A DNA stretch of 64,000 bases from Leisingera sp. M658 (GCF_025144145.1 NZ_CP083546.1:1318501-1382500); one strand, 5' to 3'; positions 35,249-44,841 are shown, counted from the stretch's first letter. Notes: generated from the sequence alone by a model not told the origin. Numbers and translations: made by a program.

Positions 35249-36061
35249 ATGCGAATTCTGTTTCTAGGCGATGTGATGGGCCGCGCGGGGCGCAGTGCCA
35301 TTACCGAAAATCTGCGGCGGCTGCGCCAGGACTGGCGGCTCGATTTTGTTGTGGTGAACGGCGAAAACGCCTCCAACGGCATGGGGCTGAGCGGCGAGCA
35401 CGCCAAGCTGCTGCTGGAGGCCGGCGTTGATTGCCTGACCCTGGGCGACCATGCCTTTGATCAAAAGGACATGCTGCAGTTCATTGAGAAGGAACAGCGC
35501 ATTATCCGGCCGCTGAACTTTGCCAAAGGTGCGCCGGGCCGCGGCTTCCGGCTGTTCCAGGCTCCGGGCGGACGTAAGGTGCTGGTGGTGCAGGTGCTGG
35601 GCCAAGTGTTCATGAAGCGCGCTTTCGATGATCCCTTCGGCGCGGTTGAGGCGGTGCTGAAATCGCACCCCCGGGGCGGGCTGGCACAGGCCATCATTGT
35701 GGATGTGCATTGCGAAGCCACCTCCGAGAAGATGGCGATGGGCCATTTCTGCAACGGGCGTGCCTCGCTGGTGGTCGGGACCCATACCCATGTTCCAACG
35801 GCTGACGCGCAGATCCTGTCCGAAGGCACCGGCTATCTGACCGATGCCGGCATGTGCGGCGATTACAATTCGGTCATCGGCATGGACAAGGCCGAGCCGA
35901 TGCGCCGCTTCCTGACCGGAATGCCGAAGGCGCGCTTTACCCCTGCAAACGGCGCGGCCACCCTGTCCGGCGTGTTTGTCGAGACAGACGACCGCACAGG
36001 GGCTGCCAAGCAGATTCGCATGGTGCGCAACGGCGGCCTGCTGCAGGAGGCGGCCCCCTAA
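35249..36061 (+). CDS. YmdB-type metallophosphoesterase
   Basis: A 270-residue calcineurin-like phosphoesterase of the YmdB/TIGR00282 type. Metal-binding motifs are MRILFLGDVMGRAGR, VNGENASNGMGL, LTLGDHAFDQKD, VDVHCEATSEKMAMG and VVGTHTHVPTADAQIL. Family members hydrolyse 2',3'-cyclic nucleotides and in Bacillus affect gene expression. It stands alone after the paired hairpin. Its role in this organism is unknown. Confidence 0.93.
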   Translation: MRILFLGDVMGRAGRSAITENLRRLRQDWRLDFVVVNGENASNGMGLSGEHAKLLLEAGVDCLTLGDHAFDQKDMLQFIEKEQRIIRPLNFAKGAPGRGFRLFQAPGGRKVLVVQVLGQVFMKRAFDDPFGAVEAVLKSHPRGGLAQAIIVDVHCEATSEKMAMGHFCNGRASLVVGTHTHVPTADAQILSEGTGYLTDAGMCGDYNSVIGMDKAEPMRRFLTGMPKARFTPANGAATLSGVFVETDDRTGAAKQIRMVRNGGLLQEAAP

Positions 36062-36274
36062 CGGAGTGCTTTTCCGCCACGCGGTGCAGCTTGTGGCGGG
36101 ATGAATTGCCGGTGCGGCCGCGATTTTCCGCATAAATTCCCGAATCCAGGCCTCCGCAGCGGGGCGGGCGCGGAAATTCTTGCTCAGGCCAAGGGTTTCA
36201 GGGAAACTGCGCGATGGCGGAGCGTGCAGCAGCGCGCTAAACCCGCCTGAAACAATAAGGCATCGTCACGGTAT

Positions 36275-38053
36275 ATGCAGTTTTTCCAACTAGGTGATTC
36301 CGGCAGCGCGGTCCTGGCACTAGCCATTGTCCTGGCCATGTTCGTGGCTTTTCTGCGCGAAACCTATCCCACCGAAGTTGTGGCGCTGACCGGCGTTGCA
36401 GCAATGCTGGCCACCGGCGTTTTGCCCTACAATGAGGCGCTGCCGGTGCTGTCCAACCCGGCGCCTTGGACCATTGCGGCGATGTTCATCATCATGGGTG
36501 CCCTGGTGCGGACCGGTGCGCTGGATGCCTTCACTCAAATCGCCAAAAAGCAGGCCGAGGTGAGCCCCAAGCTTGCGGTTGCCTTGCTGATGGCCTTTGT
36601 GGTTGCAGCCTCAGCCGTGGTGTCAAACACGCCGGTGGTGGTGGTGATGATCCCGGTGTTCATCCAGATCTCCCGCACCCTGAAGGTTTCCGCATCCAAG
36701 ATGCTGATTCCGCTCAGCTATGCGGCGATCCTGGGCGGCACGCTGACACTGATCGGCACCTCGACCAACCTGCTGGTGGATGGTGTTGCGCGGGCGCAGG
36801 GCCTGCAGCCTTTCACTATTTTTGAGGTCACGCCGCTGGGCGTGATCCTGGTCATCTATGGCATGATCTACCTGCGCTTTGTCGCACCGCGGCTGCTGCC
36901 GGACCGTGACAGCATGGCCATGCTGCTGAGCGACAAATCCAAGATGAAGTTCTTCACCGAAGCGGTGATCCCGCCCGAAAGCAACCTGATCGGTCGCGAA
37001 GTCACCGGTGTGCAGCTGTTCAAACGTCCTGGCGTGCGGCTGATCGACGTGATCCGCGGCGATGACTCTTTGCGCCGCAACCTCATGGGGGTGGAGCTGC
37101 AGGTCGGCGACCGGGTGGTGCTGCGCACCCGAATGACCGAGCTGTTAAGCCTGCAAACCAACAAAGAGCTCAAGCGGGTGGATCAGGTTTCCGCCGTCGA
37201 GACTGAAACCGTCGAAGTGCTGATCACCCCGGGTTGCCGCATGGTCGGCCGCAGCCTTGGCGCCATGCGCCTGCGCCGCCGCTACGGCGTCTATACCCTG
37301 GCGGTGCACCGCCGGAACCAGAACATCGGCGTGCAGCTGGATGACCTCGTGGTGCGGATCGGCGACACCCTGCTGCTGGAGGGGGCGCCCGCCGATATCC
37401 AGCGTCTGGCTTCCGATATGGATCTGGCCGATGTCTCGCAGCCGACCCAGCGCGCCTACCGCCGCAGTCACGCGCCGATTGCTGTTGTTGCCCTTCTGGG
37501 GATCGTTCTGCTGGCGGCCTTTGGCGTGGCGCCAATCCTGATGCTGTCTCTGCTGATGGTGTCGCTGGTGTTCGTGACCCGCTGCATTGACGCGGATGAG
37601 GCGTTCTCCTTTGTGGACGGGCGGCTCTTGGCGTTGATTTTTTCGATGCTGGCCATCGGGGCCGCGCTGGAAAGCTCTGGGGCGGTTGCCCTGATTGTCA
37701 ATGCCATCGCCCCCGGCCTGTCGATGCTGCCGCCGTTCCTGCTGGTCTGGGCGGTCTATTTGCTGACCTCTGTGTTGACCGAGCTGGTCTCAAACAACGC
37801 TGTGGCTGTTGTCGTCACCCCGATTGCCATTGGCCTGGCTCAGGCCATGGGGGTGGATCCGCGCCCCTTGGTGGTGGCTGTCATGGTAGCTGCCTCGGCC
37901 TCATTTGCCACCCCGATCGGCTACCAGACCAACACGCTGGTTTACGGTCCTGGCGGTTACAAGTTCACCGATTTTCTGCGTGTCGGCATCCCGCTGAACC
38001 TGACGGTCGGCATGGTTGCGTCCTTGATTATTCCGTTTTTCTGGCCGCTCTGA
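36275..38053 (+). CDS. SLC13-type permease with two TrkA-C (RCK_C) domains, A
   Basis: A 592-residue membrane protein of the DASS/SLC13-like ion transporter class. Membrane helices form two halves (residues 10-200 and 400-592), separated by two cytosolic TrkA-C domains (about 215-385, LIGREVTGVQLFKRPGVRL and MVGRSLGAMRLRRRYGV). The SNTPVVVVMIP and ATPIGYQTNTLVYGPGGYKF re-entrant motifs are conserved. The substrate is an anion such as sulfate or a dicarboxylate. A second homologue lies convergent 290 nt away. Confidence 0.9.
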   Translation: MQFFQLGDSGSAVLALAIVLAMFVAFLRETYPTEVVALTGVAAMLATGVLPYNEALPVLSNPAPWTIAAMFIIMGALVRTGALDAFTQIAKKQAEVSPKLAVALLMAFVVAASAVVSNTPVVVVMIPVFIQISRTLKVSASKMLIPLSYAAILGGTLTLIGTSTNLLVDGVARAQGLQPFTIFEVTPLGVILVIYGMIYLRFVAPRLLPDRDSMAMLLSDKSKMKFFTEAVIPPESNLIGREVTGVQLFKRPGVRLIDVIRGDDSLRRNLMGVELQVGDRVVLRTRMTELLSLQTNKELKRVDQVSAVETETVEVLITPGCRMVGRSLGAMRLRRRYGVYTLAVHRRNQNIGVQLDDLVVRIGDTLLLEGAPADIQRLASDMDLADVSQPTQRAYRRSHAPIAVVALLGIVLLAAFGVAPILMLSLLMVSLVFVTRCIDADEAFSFVDGRLLALIFSMLAIGAALESSGAVALIVNAIAPGLSMLPPFLLVWAVYLLTSVLTELVSNNAVAVVVTPIAIGLAQAMGVDPRPLVVAVMVAASASFATPIGYQTNTLVYGPGGYKFTDFLRVGIPLNLTVGMVASLIIPFFWPL

Positions 38054-38165
38054 CATCACCGGATGCCCTTGATGATGGCGGTTTTCCGCTTCGCCAGCAT
38101 TTGTTTACGTGAAATTGTTAAAGCCGGGCCCATATGAAACAGAGAGTATTTCATGGGGTGGCAAA

Positions 38166-38297
38166 GTGGATTTCAAAAAACTGTTCCTGATCGCGGTCCT
38201 GGGCGGATCAACAGCCATTGTGCTGATGTCGCAGGCCTGGGCGGACCGGCACCCACAGTCTTTAAAAGTCTCCGCGCAGGCCGCAAAATCCTTGTGA
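38166..38297 (+). CDS. Small exported peptide, unknown
   Basis: A 43-codon frame starting with GTG. The N-terminus resembles a signal peptide (basic MDFKK, hydrophobic LFLIAVLGGSTAIVLMS, cleavage after AWA), leaving a mature peptide of about 17 residues, DRHPQSLKVSAQAAKSL. Its stop codon sits in the loop of the first hairpin of a bidirectional terminator-like pair. The ribosome binding site (GGGGTGG) is imperfect. No family recognised; expression uncertain. Confidence 0.4.
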   Translation: MDFKKLFLIAVLGGSTAIVLMSQAWADRHPQSLKVSAQAAKSL

Positions 38298-38332
38298 AAG
38301 GATTTTGGCAAAACTTTTTCTCAAAAGTTTTG
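38284..38332. terminator. Paired hairpin element, copy 2
   Basis: CAAAATCCTT-GTGA-AAGGATTTTG (38284-38307) and CAAAACTTTT-TCTC-AAAAGTTTTG (38309-38332). It lies between the convergent small exported peptide gene and the SLC13 permease B gene, so it could terminate both strands. Confidence 0.75.
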
Positions 38333-38339
38333 GTCCCCG

Positions 38340-40115
38340 CTACAATGGCCAAAACACCAGGATTGCCGGAATAGAGACTGCAATGACCAGAACCTCAAGC
38401 GGCAATCCCATCCGCCAGTAATCGCCAAAGCGGTATCCGCCGGGACCCAGCACAAGCGTGTTGTTCTTATGTCCGATCGGCGTCAGGAACGCCGCCGAGG
38501 CGGCAACTGCCACCGCCATCAGGAACGGGTCCGGAGATACCCCGAGGGACTCCGCCATCTGAATGCCCACAGGTGCCGCGACAATGGCTGTGGCGGTATT
38601 GTTCAGCACATCAGACAACGTCATGGTCACCACCATCAGCACCGTCAGCACTACCCAGGCGGGCAGGCCTTCGGTCAGGCCTGTCAGCGCATTGGCAATC
38701 AATGCGGTGCCGCCTGAACTGTCCAGTGCCGCCCCCAACGGGATCATCGACCCCAGCAGCACCACAACCGGCCATTCCACATGATCATAGATCTCCGCCA
38801 CAGGCAGGATCTTGAAAAGAACATAACCGATTGCCACCAGTCCCAGAGCCACCGGCAGGTAGATCAGCCCGACGGAGGCCGCCAGAACGGCGGCGGCAAA
38901 CAGACCGATGGCGGCCCAGGTCTTGTCATTTGCCGTTACCGCCAGCCCGCGCTGCGCCAGCGGCAGACAGCCCAGCCAGTCGGTCACATCGGCACTGCGC
39001 CCGCGCGGGCAAAGCAGCAGCAGAATGTCCCCTGCCTCGATCTCTGCCTGCCGGATATGTTTGGTGATCCGCCGGCCTTGACGGGAAATCCCCAGCAGCA
39101 CCGCGCTTTGCCGCCAGGCCAGGCCGATGGACTGGGCGCTGCGCCCGTGCACGCGGGCCGCTTCCGGCACCACGACCTCAACCAGCTCCAGCCCGTCGCC
39201 TGCAGCGGTCAGCTTTTCCTGCCGGGCGGCGTCGGCAAAATCCAGTTTCAGGGCGCTGCGGAACTCATCCAATGCCTCCGGTTCGGCCTCGATCACCAGC
39301 GTATCCCCGTCCCGCAGCATCGCAGCGCTGGCGCGGCCATAGCGGCGCTTGCCGTCCCGGATCAACCCAATGATCGCCACATCCGCCTTTTCGGCCTCTT
39401 CGTCCAATTCGCCCAGCCGCTTGCCGGTCAGCTCTGACCCTTCGCCTACAGTCAGCTCAGCAATATAGGGCGCCAGCTGCGCCTCGGACGCTCCCGCTGC
39501 ATTCTCCCGCGCCGGGATCAGCCGCCAGCCGACCAGTGCCACAAAGGTAAGCCCCGCCAGCGCCGCCACGCCGCCCACCGGGGCAAAATCGAACATCCGG
39601 AACGGCTCTCCCAGCCGCTCCTCCCGGATCGCCGCAATGATGATGTTGGGCGGCGTGCCGATAAGGGTCGCCATGCCGCCCAGAATAGTGGCAAAGGACA
39701 GCGGCATCAGGCTCAACCCCGGCGCCCGGCCTGCCTTGCGCGCGGTCTGGATGTCCACCGGCATCAGCAGCGCCAGCGCCGCCACATTGTTCATGAACGC
39801 CGACAAGACGGCGCCAACCCCGCCCATCAGCGCAATATGGCCGCCAAGGCCGCGCGCGGAATCCACCAATGTGCGGGTGATCAGAAACACCGCGCCTGAG
39901 CGCACCAGCCCGGCAGAAACGATCAGCACCAGCGCCACCACCAGCGTTGCCGGATGGCCAAACCCGCCAAAGGCATCGCCAGCAGGCACCACCCCCAGCA
40001 CGACCCCCGCCATCAGCGCCGCAAAGGCCACCAGATCATAGCGGTAACGCCCCCATAACAGCAGGGCAAAAACGGCAGCAAATAACGCAAATAAAACAGC
40101 TTGATCATATGTCAT
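38340..40115 (-). CDS. SLC13-type permease with two TrkA-C domains, B
   Basis: A 591-residue homologue of the permease at 36275. It has the same layout: membrane helices, two TrkA-C domains (about 215-385, [20 protein letters not shown] and [19 protein letters not shown]) and a second membrane half containing [16 protein letters not shown] and [21 protein letters not shown]. The specificity loop GHKNN differs from GYQTN in permease A, which suggests different substrates. It is convergent with permease A and ends at the shared hairpin pair. Confidence 0.9.
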   Translation of the reverse strand: MTYDQAVLFALFAAVFALLLWGRYRYDLVAFAALMAGVVLGVVPAGDAFGGFGHPATLVVALVLIVSAGLVRSGAVFLITRTLVDSARGLGGHIALMGGVGAVLSAFMNNVAALALLMPVDIQTARKAGRAPGLSLMPLSFATILGGMATLIGTPPNIIIAAIREERLGEPFRMFDFAPVGGVAALAGLTFVALVGWRLIPARENAAGASEAQLAPYIAELTVGEGSELTGKRLGELDEEAEKADVAIIGLIRDGKRRYGRASAAMLRDGDTLVIEAEPEALDEFRSALKLDFADAARQEKLTAAGDGLELVEVVVPEAARVHGRSAQSIGLAWRQSAVLLGISRQGRRITKHIRQAEIEAGDILLLLCPRGRSADVTDWLGCLPLAQRGLAVTANDKTWAAIGLFAAAVLAASVGLIYLPVALGLVAIGYVLFKILPVAEIYDHVEWPVVVLLGSMIPLGAALDSSGGTALIANALTGLTEGLPAWVVLTVLMVVTMTLSDVLNNTATAIVAAPVGIQMAESLGVSPDPFLMAVAVAASAAFLTPIGHKNNTLVLGPGGYRFGDYWRMGLPLEVLVIAVSIPAILVFWPL

Positions 40116-40237
40116 CGGGCCAGCTTAACCGCGAAACCCCGCGGAGCAAGGGCCAAGCCGGGGCAGGGTGCTTGAAACCCGGTGCCGGCACGGGCTATAT
40201 GGGCGCCAATTCAGATATTCAGCAGCAAGGATGCACC

Positions 40238-40978
40238 ATGGCAGGCCATTCAAAATGGGCAAACATTCAGCACCGCAAAGGCCGTCAGGACGCGGCGCGG
40301 TCGAAACTGTTTTCCAAGCTGGCCAAGGAGATCACCGTGGCCGCCAAAATGGGCGACCCTGATCCCGACAAGAACCCGCGCCTGCGCCTGGCGGTCAAGG
40401 AAGCCAAAAGCCAGTCCGTCCCCAAGGACGTGATCGACCGCGCGATCAAAAAGGCCGTGGGCGGCGACGCTGAAAACTACGATGAAATCCGTTATGAAGG
40501 GTATGGACCCAGTGGCGTGGCTGTCATCGTCGAGGCAATGACCGACAACAAGAACCGCACCGCCTCCAATGTACGCTCCACCTTCTCCAAGAACGGCGGC
40601 AACCTGGGAGAGACCGGGTCAGTCGGTTTCATGTTCGAACGCAAGGGCGAAGTCACCTATCCGGCCTCTGTTGGCGATGCCGACACTGTGATGATGGCAG
40701 CAATCGAAGCCGGCGCCGAAGATGTCGAAAGCTCGGAGGATGGCCATATTATCTACTGCGCCGACACCGACCTCAACGACGTGTCGAACGCATTGGAAGC
40801 TGAACTAGGCGAGTCCGAGAGCACTAAGCTGGTCTGGAAACCGGGCACCACCACCGAGCTGGATCTCGAAGGCATGCAAAAGCTGATGAAGCTGGTTGAT
40901 GCGCTGGAGGATGACGACGACGTACAGCGTGTCACCACCAACTTCGAAGCGTCCGACGAGGTCATGGCGCAGCTCTAA
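40238..40978 (+). CDS. YebC/PmpR family regulatory/translation factor
   Basis: A 246-residue protein starting [18 protein letters not shown], the family hallmark, with [19 protein letters not shown] and [19 protein letters not shown]. YebC-type proteins bind DNA as regulators and more recent work on the family ties them to ribosome rescue at proline-rich stretches. The start at 40238 is fixed by the family N-terminus; a longer frame overlaps the divergent permease. An intrinsic terminator follows 23 nt after the stop. Confidence 0.95.
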   Translation: MAGHSKWANIQHRKGRQDAARSKLFSKLAKEITVAAKMGDPDPDKNPRLRLAVKEAKSQSVPKDVIDRAIKKAVGGDAENYDEIRYEGYGPSGVAVIVEAMTDNKNRTASNVRSTFSKNGGNLGETGSVGFMFERKGEVTYPASVGDADTVMMAAIEAGAEDVESSEDGHIIYCADTDLNDVSNALEAELGESESTKLVWKPGTTTELDLEGMQKLMKLVDALEDDDDVQRVTTNFEASDEVMAQL

Positions 40979-41001
40979 GCTGCAGCAATCGCGCAACGTT
41001 G

Positions 41002-41035
41002 AAAGCCCGCCGCGCCACCGGCGGGCTTTTCTTTT
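41002..41035 (+). terminator. Rho-independent terminator of the yebC-like gene
   Basis: AAAGCCCGCCG (41002-41012) pairs with CGGCGGGCTTT (41019-41029), followed by TTCTTTT. Confidence 0.9.
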
Positions 41036-41118
41036 GGCGCACAGACCACCTGTATGGGGGCCACCCGTATGAGGCCACCCATATGGCTCCGGGCTGCTGC
41101 TTCTTTCTGGTCGAAAGT

Positions 41119-41163
41119 ACCCCGGGGGTAAGGCCGCAAGGCCGAGGGGGCAGCGCCCCTCCG
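41119..41163. repeat. Two-stem GNRA-loop element, copy B
   Basis: GGCC-GCAA-GGCC (GNRA tetraloop) then GGGGC-AGC-GCCCC. It matches copy A at 23395-23439 at most positions. It abuts, and may have cut into, the 3' end of the broken DUF1036 gene. Confidence 0.6.
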
Positions 41164-41461
41164 TGCCGCCGCGAATGGTACAGGGCTCAGAGGATGTGCA
41201 ATAGGTGTAACCGCCGCTGGCAAAAGCCTTGCCCGATACATTTGCCTGGCAATAATTTTGGCTTTTCTTTAAATCGCCGCCGACCGGCGTTTTGCACGCT
41301 TAGACCGGCATGTTCCACCAGCCTTCCGAGACCCAATCCCCGCCGCCAAAATAGCCGATGACCAGGCTCAGGCTTTGCCCGCCATTGTTGCAGATCTCCA
41401 GCCCGGCAATGGCAGGCGGCGCTGCCAGCCCCAGGCCCGCAGCAAGTAGAATATGCTTCAT
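41160..41461 (-). pseudogene. DUF1036 protein gene interrupted by an in-frame TAA
   Basis: The gene starts at 41461 with a good GGAGGGAG site and encodes a signal peptide (MKHILLAAGLGLAAPPAIA) plus LEICNNGGQSLSLVIGY and DWVSEGWWNMPV, the first half of a DUF1036 domain. A TAA at 41302-41300 then stops translation. The same frame continues with ACKTPVGGDLKKSQNYC and GKAFASGGYTYCTSSEPCT, the second half of the domain, before running into a repeat element. One nonsense change therefore splits the gene. Either it is a recent pseudogene or a truncated 53-residue product is made. An intact relative lies at 46824. Confidence 0.75.
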
Positions 41462-41546
41462 GCAAAACTCCCTCCGGCTGATCTCTGAAACGTTAGGGGG
41501 GATGGTGGAGGCGGCAAGAAAACCCGGTTGCACGGCGGCTGGCCGG

Positions 41547-42383
41547 TCATTCGGTCACGACACCGCCAATTCGCAGGGCCGTGGCATCCGGTATCCATAT
41601 CTCCCGGTGGGGGATGGCGAAGACCCTGTTTGCAAACTCGGCGCTCACCCCTTGCTGCAACAGAAAGGCGCGGTCCTTTTCCTGCTCCTTTTCCAGGTTT
41701 ATCTGCGGCAGGCCGCTTTCGAACTGCAAAGCATAGCTGTGAAAGCCAAGCTGCCCGTTTCCGCCGAGGCTGCGCCGGAGGCCGGCTGCGAACATCAATG
41801 TGCAGGCTGAAGCACACAATCCCTCTGCACGGGTGGAAAATCCCTGTTCGCGGATCAGTCTGGCGGCGCCACGGGCTTCGGCAATCAGACCGCCGGGACT
41901 GGTCAGGGTAATTCGCTGCAGCCCAGGGTGCTGGAGGATCATCTGCTCAATCCGCCGTGTCAGGCCAAAGGTGATTTCACCTGCAAAGATCAGCGCGCGG
42001 CCGTCATTGGAAACTGTCAGCCTGTAAAGCGCTTCGCGCGCCTGCCGCCGCTGTTCGGCATAGACGGGTTCTTCCTTCGCCCTGGCAATCAACTGGGCAT
42101 CCCACCACAGGGTGACCGCCGCAAAACCCGCAAACAGCAGCACCAGATAACCGCCCCAGACCGGCGCCATCGCACCGGTGCTGCGTACATGCGCGTCGGC
42201 ACTGTGCTGAAAAATGCGGGCCTGCCACAGCAGAAACAGCCCGTCCGCCGCCATCAGAACAAAGACCAGCGGTACTGGCAGGCTGACCCATTGGTTCAGC
42301 GCCAGCCAGATCACCACAACCCCCGCGCGCGGCAGCAGCACCTGCAGGCCCAGGCTGCGGCGCAAGGAGGCGGGCGCCGGCAT
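41547..42383 (-). CDS. Membrane-anchored ClpP-like serine protease homologue (COG3904 type)
   Basis: A 278-residue protein with three predicted membrane helices in the first 110 residues, then a ClpP/crotonase-fold domain. LTSPGGLIAEARGAARLIREQG (the strand-helix after SPGG), the nucleophile Ser in LCASACTLMFAAG and the His in LGFHSYALQ are placed as in COG3904 periplasmic serine-protease homologues. The ATG at 42383 is a tentative start; an upstream TTG at 42413 lies inside a palindrome. No conserved partner is visible. Proteolytic activity is inferred from motif spacing only. Confidence 0.7.
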   Translation of the reverse strand: MPAPASLRRSLGLQVLLPRAGVVVIWLALNQWVSLPVPLVFVLMAADGLFLLWQARIFQHSADAHVRSTGAMAPVWGGYLVLLFAGFAAVTLWWDAQLIARAKEEPVYAEQRRQAREALYRLTVSNDGRALIFAGEITFGLTRRIEQMILQHPGLQRITLTSPGGLIAEARGAARLIREQGFSTRAEGLCASACTLMFAAGLRRSLGGNGQLGFHSYALQFESGLPQINLEKEQEKDRAFLLQQGVSAEFANRVFAIPHREIWIPDATALRIGGVVTE

Positions 42384-42410
42384 CAACCGTACCGCCGGCC
42401 GCAGGCGGCA

Positions 42411-42455
42411 CAATTTTCTTGCAAGAAAATTGGCCGGAAAATTCGAATTTTCCGG
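42411..42455. terminator. Paired palindrome element, copy 3
   Basis: Two perfect 22-bp palindromes, 42411-42432 (arm CAATTTTCTTG) and 42434-42455 (arm CCGGAAAATTC), separated by one base. They lie between the nitroreductase stop (42472) and the protease-like start, so they would terminate the nitroreductase transcript. Confidence 0.75.
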
Positions 42456-42471
42456 GTGCCGGCCGCGAGGG

Positions 42472-43164
42472 CTATTCTACAAATGCTGCAATCTCCTCCA
42501 GCGGTTTTTTCAGCTTGGCAACGGAGGGCACCATGGCGTTCTCTGCGGGATGGCCCACGGCGATGATCATCGTCGGTTTTTCCGATGCCGGGCGGCCCAG
42601 GGCGCCATTCAGGAACTTCATCGGGTTCGGCGTGTGGGTGAGAGTGCACAGGCCCGCCGTATGCAAAGCTGTCAGCAATACGCCGGTGGCAATGTTCACG
42701 CTTTCCGGCACGTAATAGTTTTTGTAGCGGCTGCCGTCCTCAAAAGCGCCCCAGCGCTGGGCAAAAACCACAATCAGCCAGGGCGCGGTGGTCAGATGCG
42801 GCTTGTCCGCATTGGTGCCGATCGGCTCCAGCGCCGTGATCCATTCATCGCCCGCACCCCCGGCATAGAACTTCTTTTCCTCTTCTTCAGCCTCGGCGCG
42901 GATCTGCGCCTTCAGCTCCGGATTGGAGATCGCAGCAAAGAACCAGGGCTGGTGGTTGGCCCCCGAGGGTGCCGTCCCGGCTGCACGGATACAGGTCTCG
43001 ATCACCTGCCGCGGTACCGGCTGGCCGGTAAAGTCCCGCACCGTGTGCCGCCGCCTCATATGGGCCAGGAACTCTGCTGCTTTCTCCTGCATTTCAGCGT
43101 CGGAGTACTCGGCTCGGTCCGGCAAGGGCAGGGGATCATAGCTGAGGGTGTCTTTTGAAAACAT
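42472..43164 (-). CDS. Nitroreductase family protein
   Basis: A 230-residue FMN-dependent oxidoreductase. It shows RRRHTVRDFTGQPVPRQVIE near residue 38 (FMN phosphate-contacting Arg), AAGTAPSGANHQPWFFAAI near 70, and ALHTAGLCTLTHTPNPMKFL near 174, all in family order. It reduces nitro or quinone compounds with NAD(P)H. It lies 16 nt downstream of the ArgP-like gene on the same strand. The physiological substrate is unknown. Confidence 0.92.
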   Translation of the reverse strand: MFSKDTLSYDPLPLPDRAEYSDAEMQEKAAEFLAHMRRRHTVRDFTGQPVPRQVIETCIRAAGTAPSGANHQPWFFAAISNPELKAQIRAEAEEEEKKFYAGGAGDEWITALEPIGTNADKPHLTTAPWLIVVFAQRWGAFEDGSRYKNYYVPESVNIATGVLLTALHTAGLCTLTHTPNPMKFLNGALGRPASEKPTMIIAVGHPAENAMVPSVAKLKKPLEEIAAFVE

Positions 43165-43180
43165 CGGCGGGCTTTCCTGT

Positions 43181-44065
43181 TTAGCTTTGGGTCAAATACT
43201 GCCTAGCAGATTTCTGCACGGCGCGGGTCACCTCCGCAAGGGCAGGGGCCATCACCCGCGCCACCTGCCAGGTCAAGGGCACCGGCAGCGTGGTCTCAGG
43301 GATCAGCGGCACCAGCCGCCCACTGCGGATATCGCCGGCGACCATTGCCAACGGATTCATGCCCCAGCCCAGGCCGACCGCGGCGGCATCAATGAAGGCC
43401 TGGGTCGAGGGCAGGTAATGGGCAGGCGGCGCCAGCTGCGGCGCCACATTCCGCTCCAGCCACAGCCGCTGCAGATTGTCCTTGGCATTGAAGATCAGGC
43501 AGGGCGCGCGGGCGGCAGCCTCCGGCGTCACCCCTACCGGAAACCAGCGCGCCATGAAATCCGGGCTGGTGGTTGCGACATAGTCCAGCGTACCCAGCGG
43601 ATGGGCGTCAAACCCGGTGACCGGCTTGGCGCTGGCCGTCACCGCAGCAGAAACCTCGCCGCGCTTCAGCCATTCCGCGCTGTGGTCCTGATCATCCACC
43701 AGCAGATCGAACAGCACCCCATCCACCTCTGCCATTGCGTCAATGAACCAGCTGGCCAGGCTGTCGGCATTGACCGCAATCCGCAGCCGCACCGGGCCAT
43801 GATCCGCTGTCAGAGCCAGTTCCCGCGCCAGCTGCGCTTCCAGCAGGCCGATGTCCTCGGCATGTTTGGCAATCCTCAGACCCGCCGCCGTCCCGGTGCA
43901 GGGCGTGCCGCGCAGCACCAGCGCGGTGCCGATGCGGTCTTCCAGCGCCTTGATCCGCTGCGAAACCGCCGATGGCGTCACCCGCAAGGAATGCGCCGCG
44001 GCCTCAAATGTGCCAAGACGCAGCACCGCGCTCAACGCCGCCATCTGGCTGGGATCCATCTGCAT
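43181..44065 (-). CDS. LysR family regulator, ArgP/LysG type
   Basis: A 294-residue LTTR with HTH LRLGTFEAAAHSLRVTPSA and VSQRIKALEDRIGTALVLRG, and the ArgP-typical segment LRIAVNADSLASWFIDAM. ArgP/LysG proteins sense lysine and arginine and activate the adjacent exporter gene. Two starts 6 nt apart are possible (44065, 44059). It is divergent from the LysE exporter at 44155 and the 89-bp gap should hold the operator. Confidence 0.88.
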   Translation of the reverse strand: MQMDPSQMAALSAVLRLGTFEAAAHSLRVTPSAVSQRIKALEDRIGTALVLRGTPCTGTAAGLRIAKHAEDIGLLEAQLARELALTADHGPVRLRIAVNADSLASWFIDAMAEVDGVLFDLLVDDQDHSAEWLKRGEVSAAVTASAKPVTGFDAHPLGTLDYVATTSPDFMARWFPVGVTPEAAARAPCLIFNAKDNLQRLWLERNVAPQLAPPAHYLPSTQAFIDAAAVGLGWGMNPLAMVAGDIRSGRLVPLIPETTLPVPLTWQVARVMAPALAEVTRAVQKSARQYLTQS

Positions 44066-44154
44066 TAGCAACTCTAATCTGACATAAGTCTCTTTAACTG
44101 GATTAATGGCGCGGCAGTCTCTAGTCAAACCCCAGCACAACGATGGAGACCACA

Positions 44155-44757
44155 ATGCCCCCCAGCCTGCTTGCCGGATTTGCCCTTGGCCTTAGCCTGA
44201 TTGCGGCGATTGGCGCCCAAAACGCCTTTGTTCTGCGCCAGGGGCTGCGGCGCCAGCATGTGTTCTGGATCTGCTTCACCTGTGCGGGATCCGATGCGGT
44301 GCTGATCACTGCGGGTGTTTTCGGCTTCGGCTCGCTTGCGCTGGCAGTTCCGTGGTTTGAACAGGCGATGCGGCTTGGCGGCGCGGCTTTTCTGATCTGG
44401 TACGGCGCCCGCGCTCTGCGCAGCGCCTGGCGCGGCGGCGAATCCCTGGACACGGCGGGCGAAGGTGCAGGCGCTGCCCTGGCGCCGTTGCTGGCCACGG
44501 TTCTGGCACTGACCTGGCTGAACCCGCATGTCTACCTCGATACAGTGGTTCTCCTTGGTTCGATCTCGGCCCAATACCCCGAGCCGCTGGTGTTTGCGGC
44601 CGGCGCTGCCATTGCCAGCTTCACCTTCTTCTTCACGCTCGGCTATGGCGCCAGCCTGCTGGCTCCGGTCTTTGCCCGCCCGCGCGCCTGGCAAGTGCTG
44701 GATGCCATTGTCGGCCTCACCATGTGGGCGATTGCGCTTAAGCTGCTGATGATGTGA
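44155..44757 (+). CDS. LysE/ArgO family amino acid exporter
   Basis: A 200-residue membrane protein with six predicted helices and the LysE start LAGFALGLSLIAAIGAQNAF followed by VLRQGLRRQHV, and TWLNPHVYLDTVVLLG in the middle. It exports basic amino acids. ATG 44155 is preferred to ATG 44143 because GGAG at 44145 is well placed for it. Pairing with the divergent ArgP-type regulator supports the call. Confidence 0.92.
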   Translation: MPPSLLAGFALGLSLIAAIGAQNAFVLRQGLRRQHVFWICFTCAGSDAVLITAGVFGFGSLALAVPWFEQAMRLGGAAFLIWYGARALRSAWRGGESLDTAGEGAGAALAPLLATVLALTWLNPHVYLDTVVLLGSISAQYPEPLVFAAGAAIASFTFFFTLGYGASLLAPVFARPRAWQVLDAIVGLTMWAIALKLLMM

Positions 44758-44841
44758 CGAACAGCATCTGTGCGCAGGCCGCCCTAACGCCTGCGCTGAA
44801 ATGCGCTACCTTCCTCCTGAAGCCGCCAACAGGAGGGAAGG

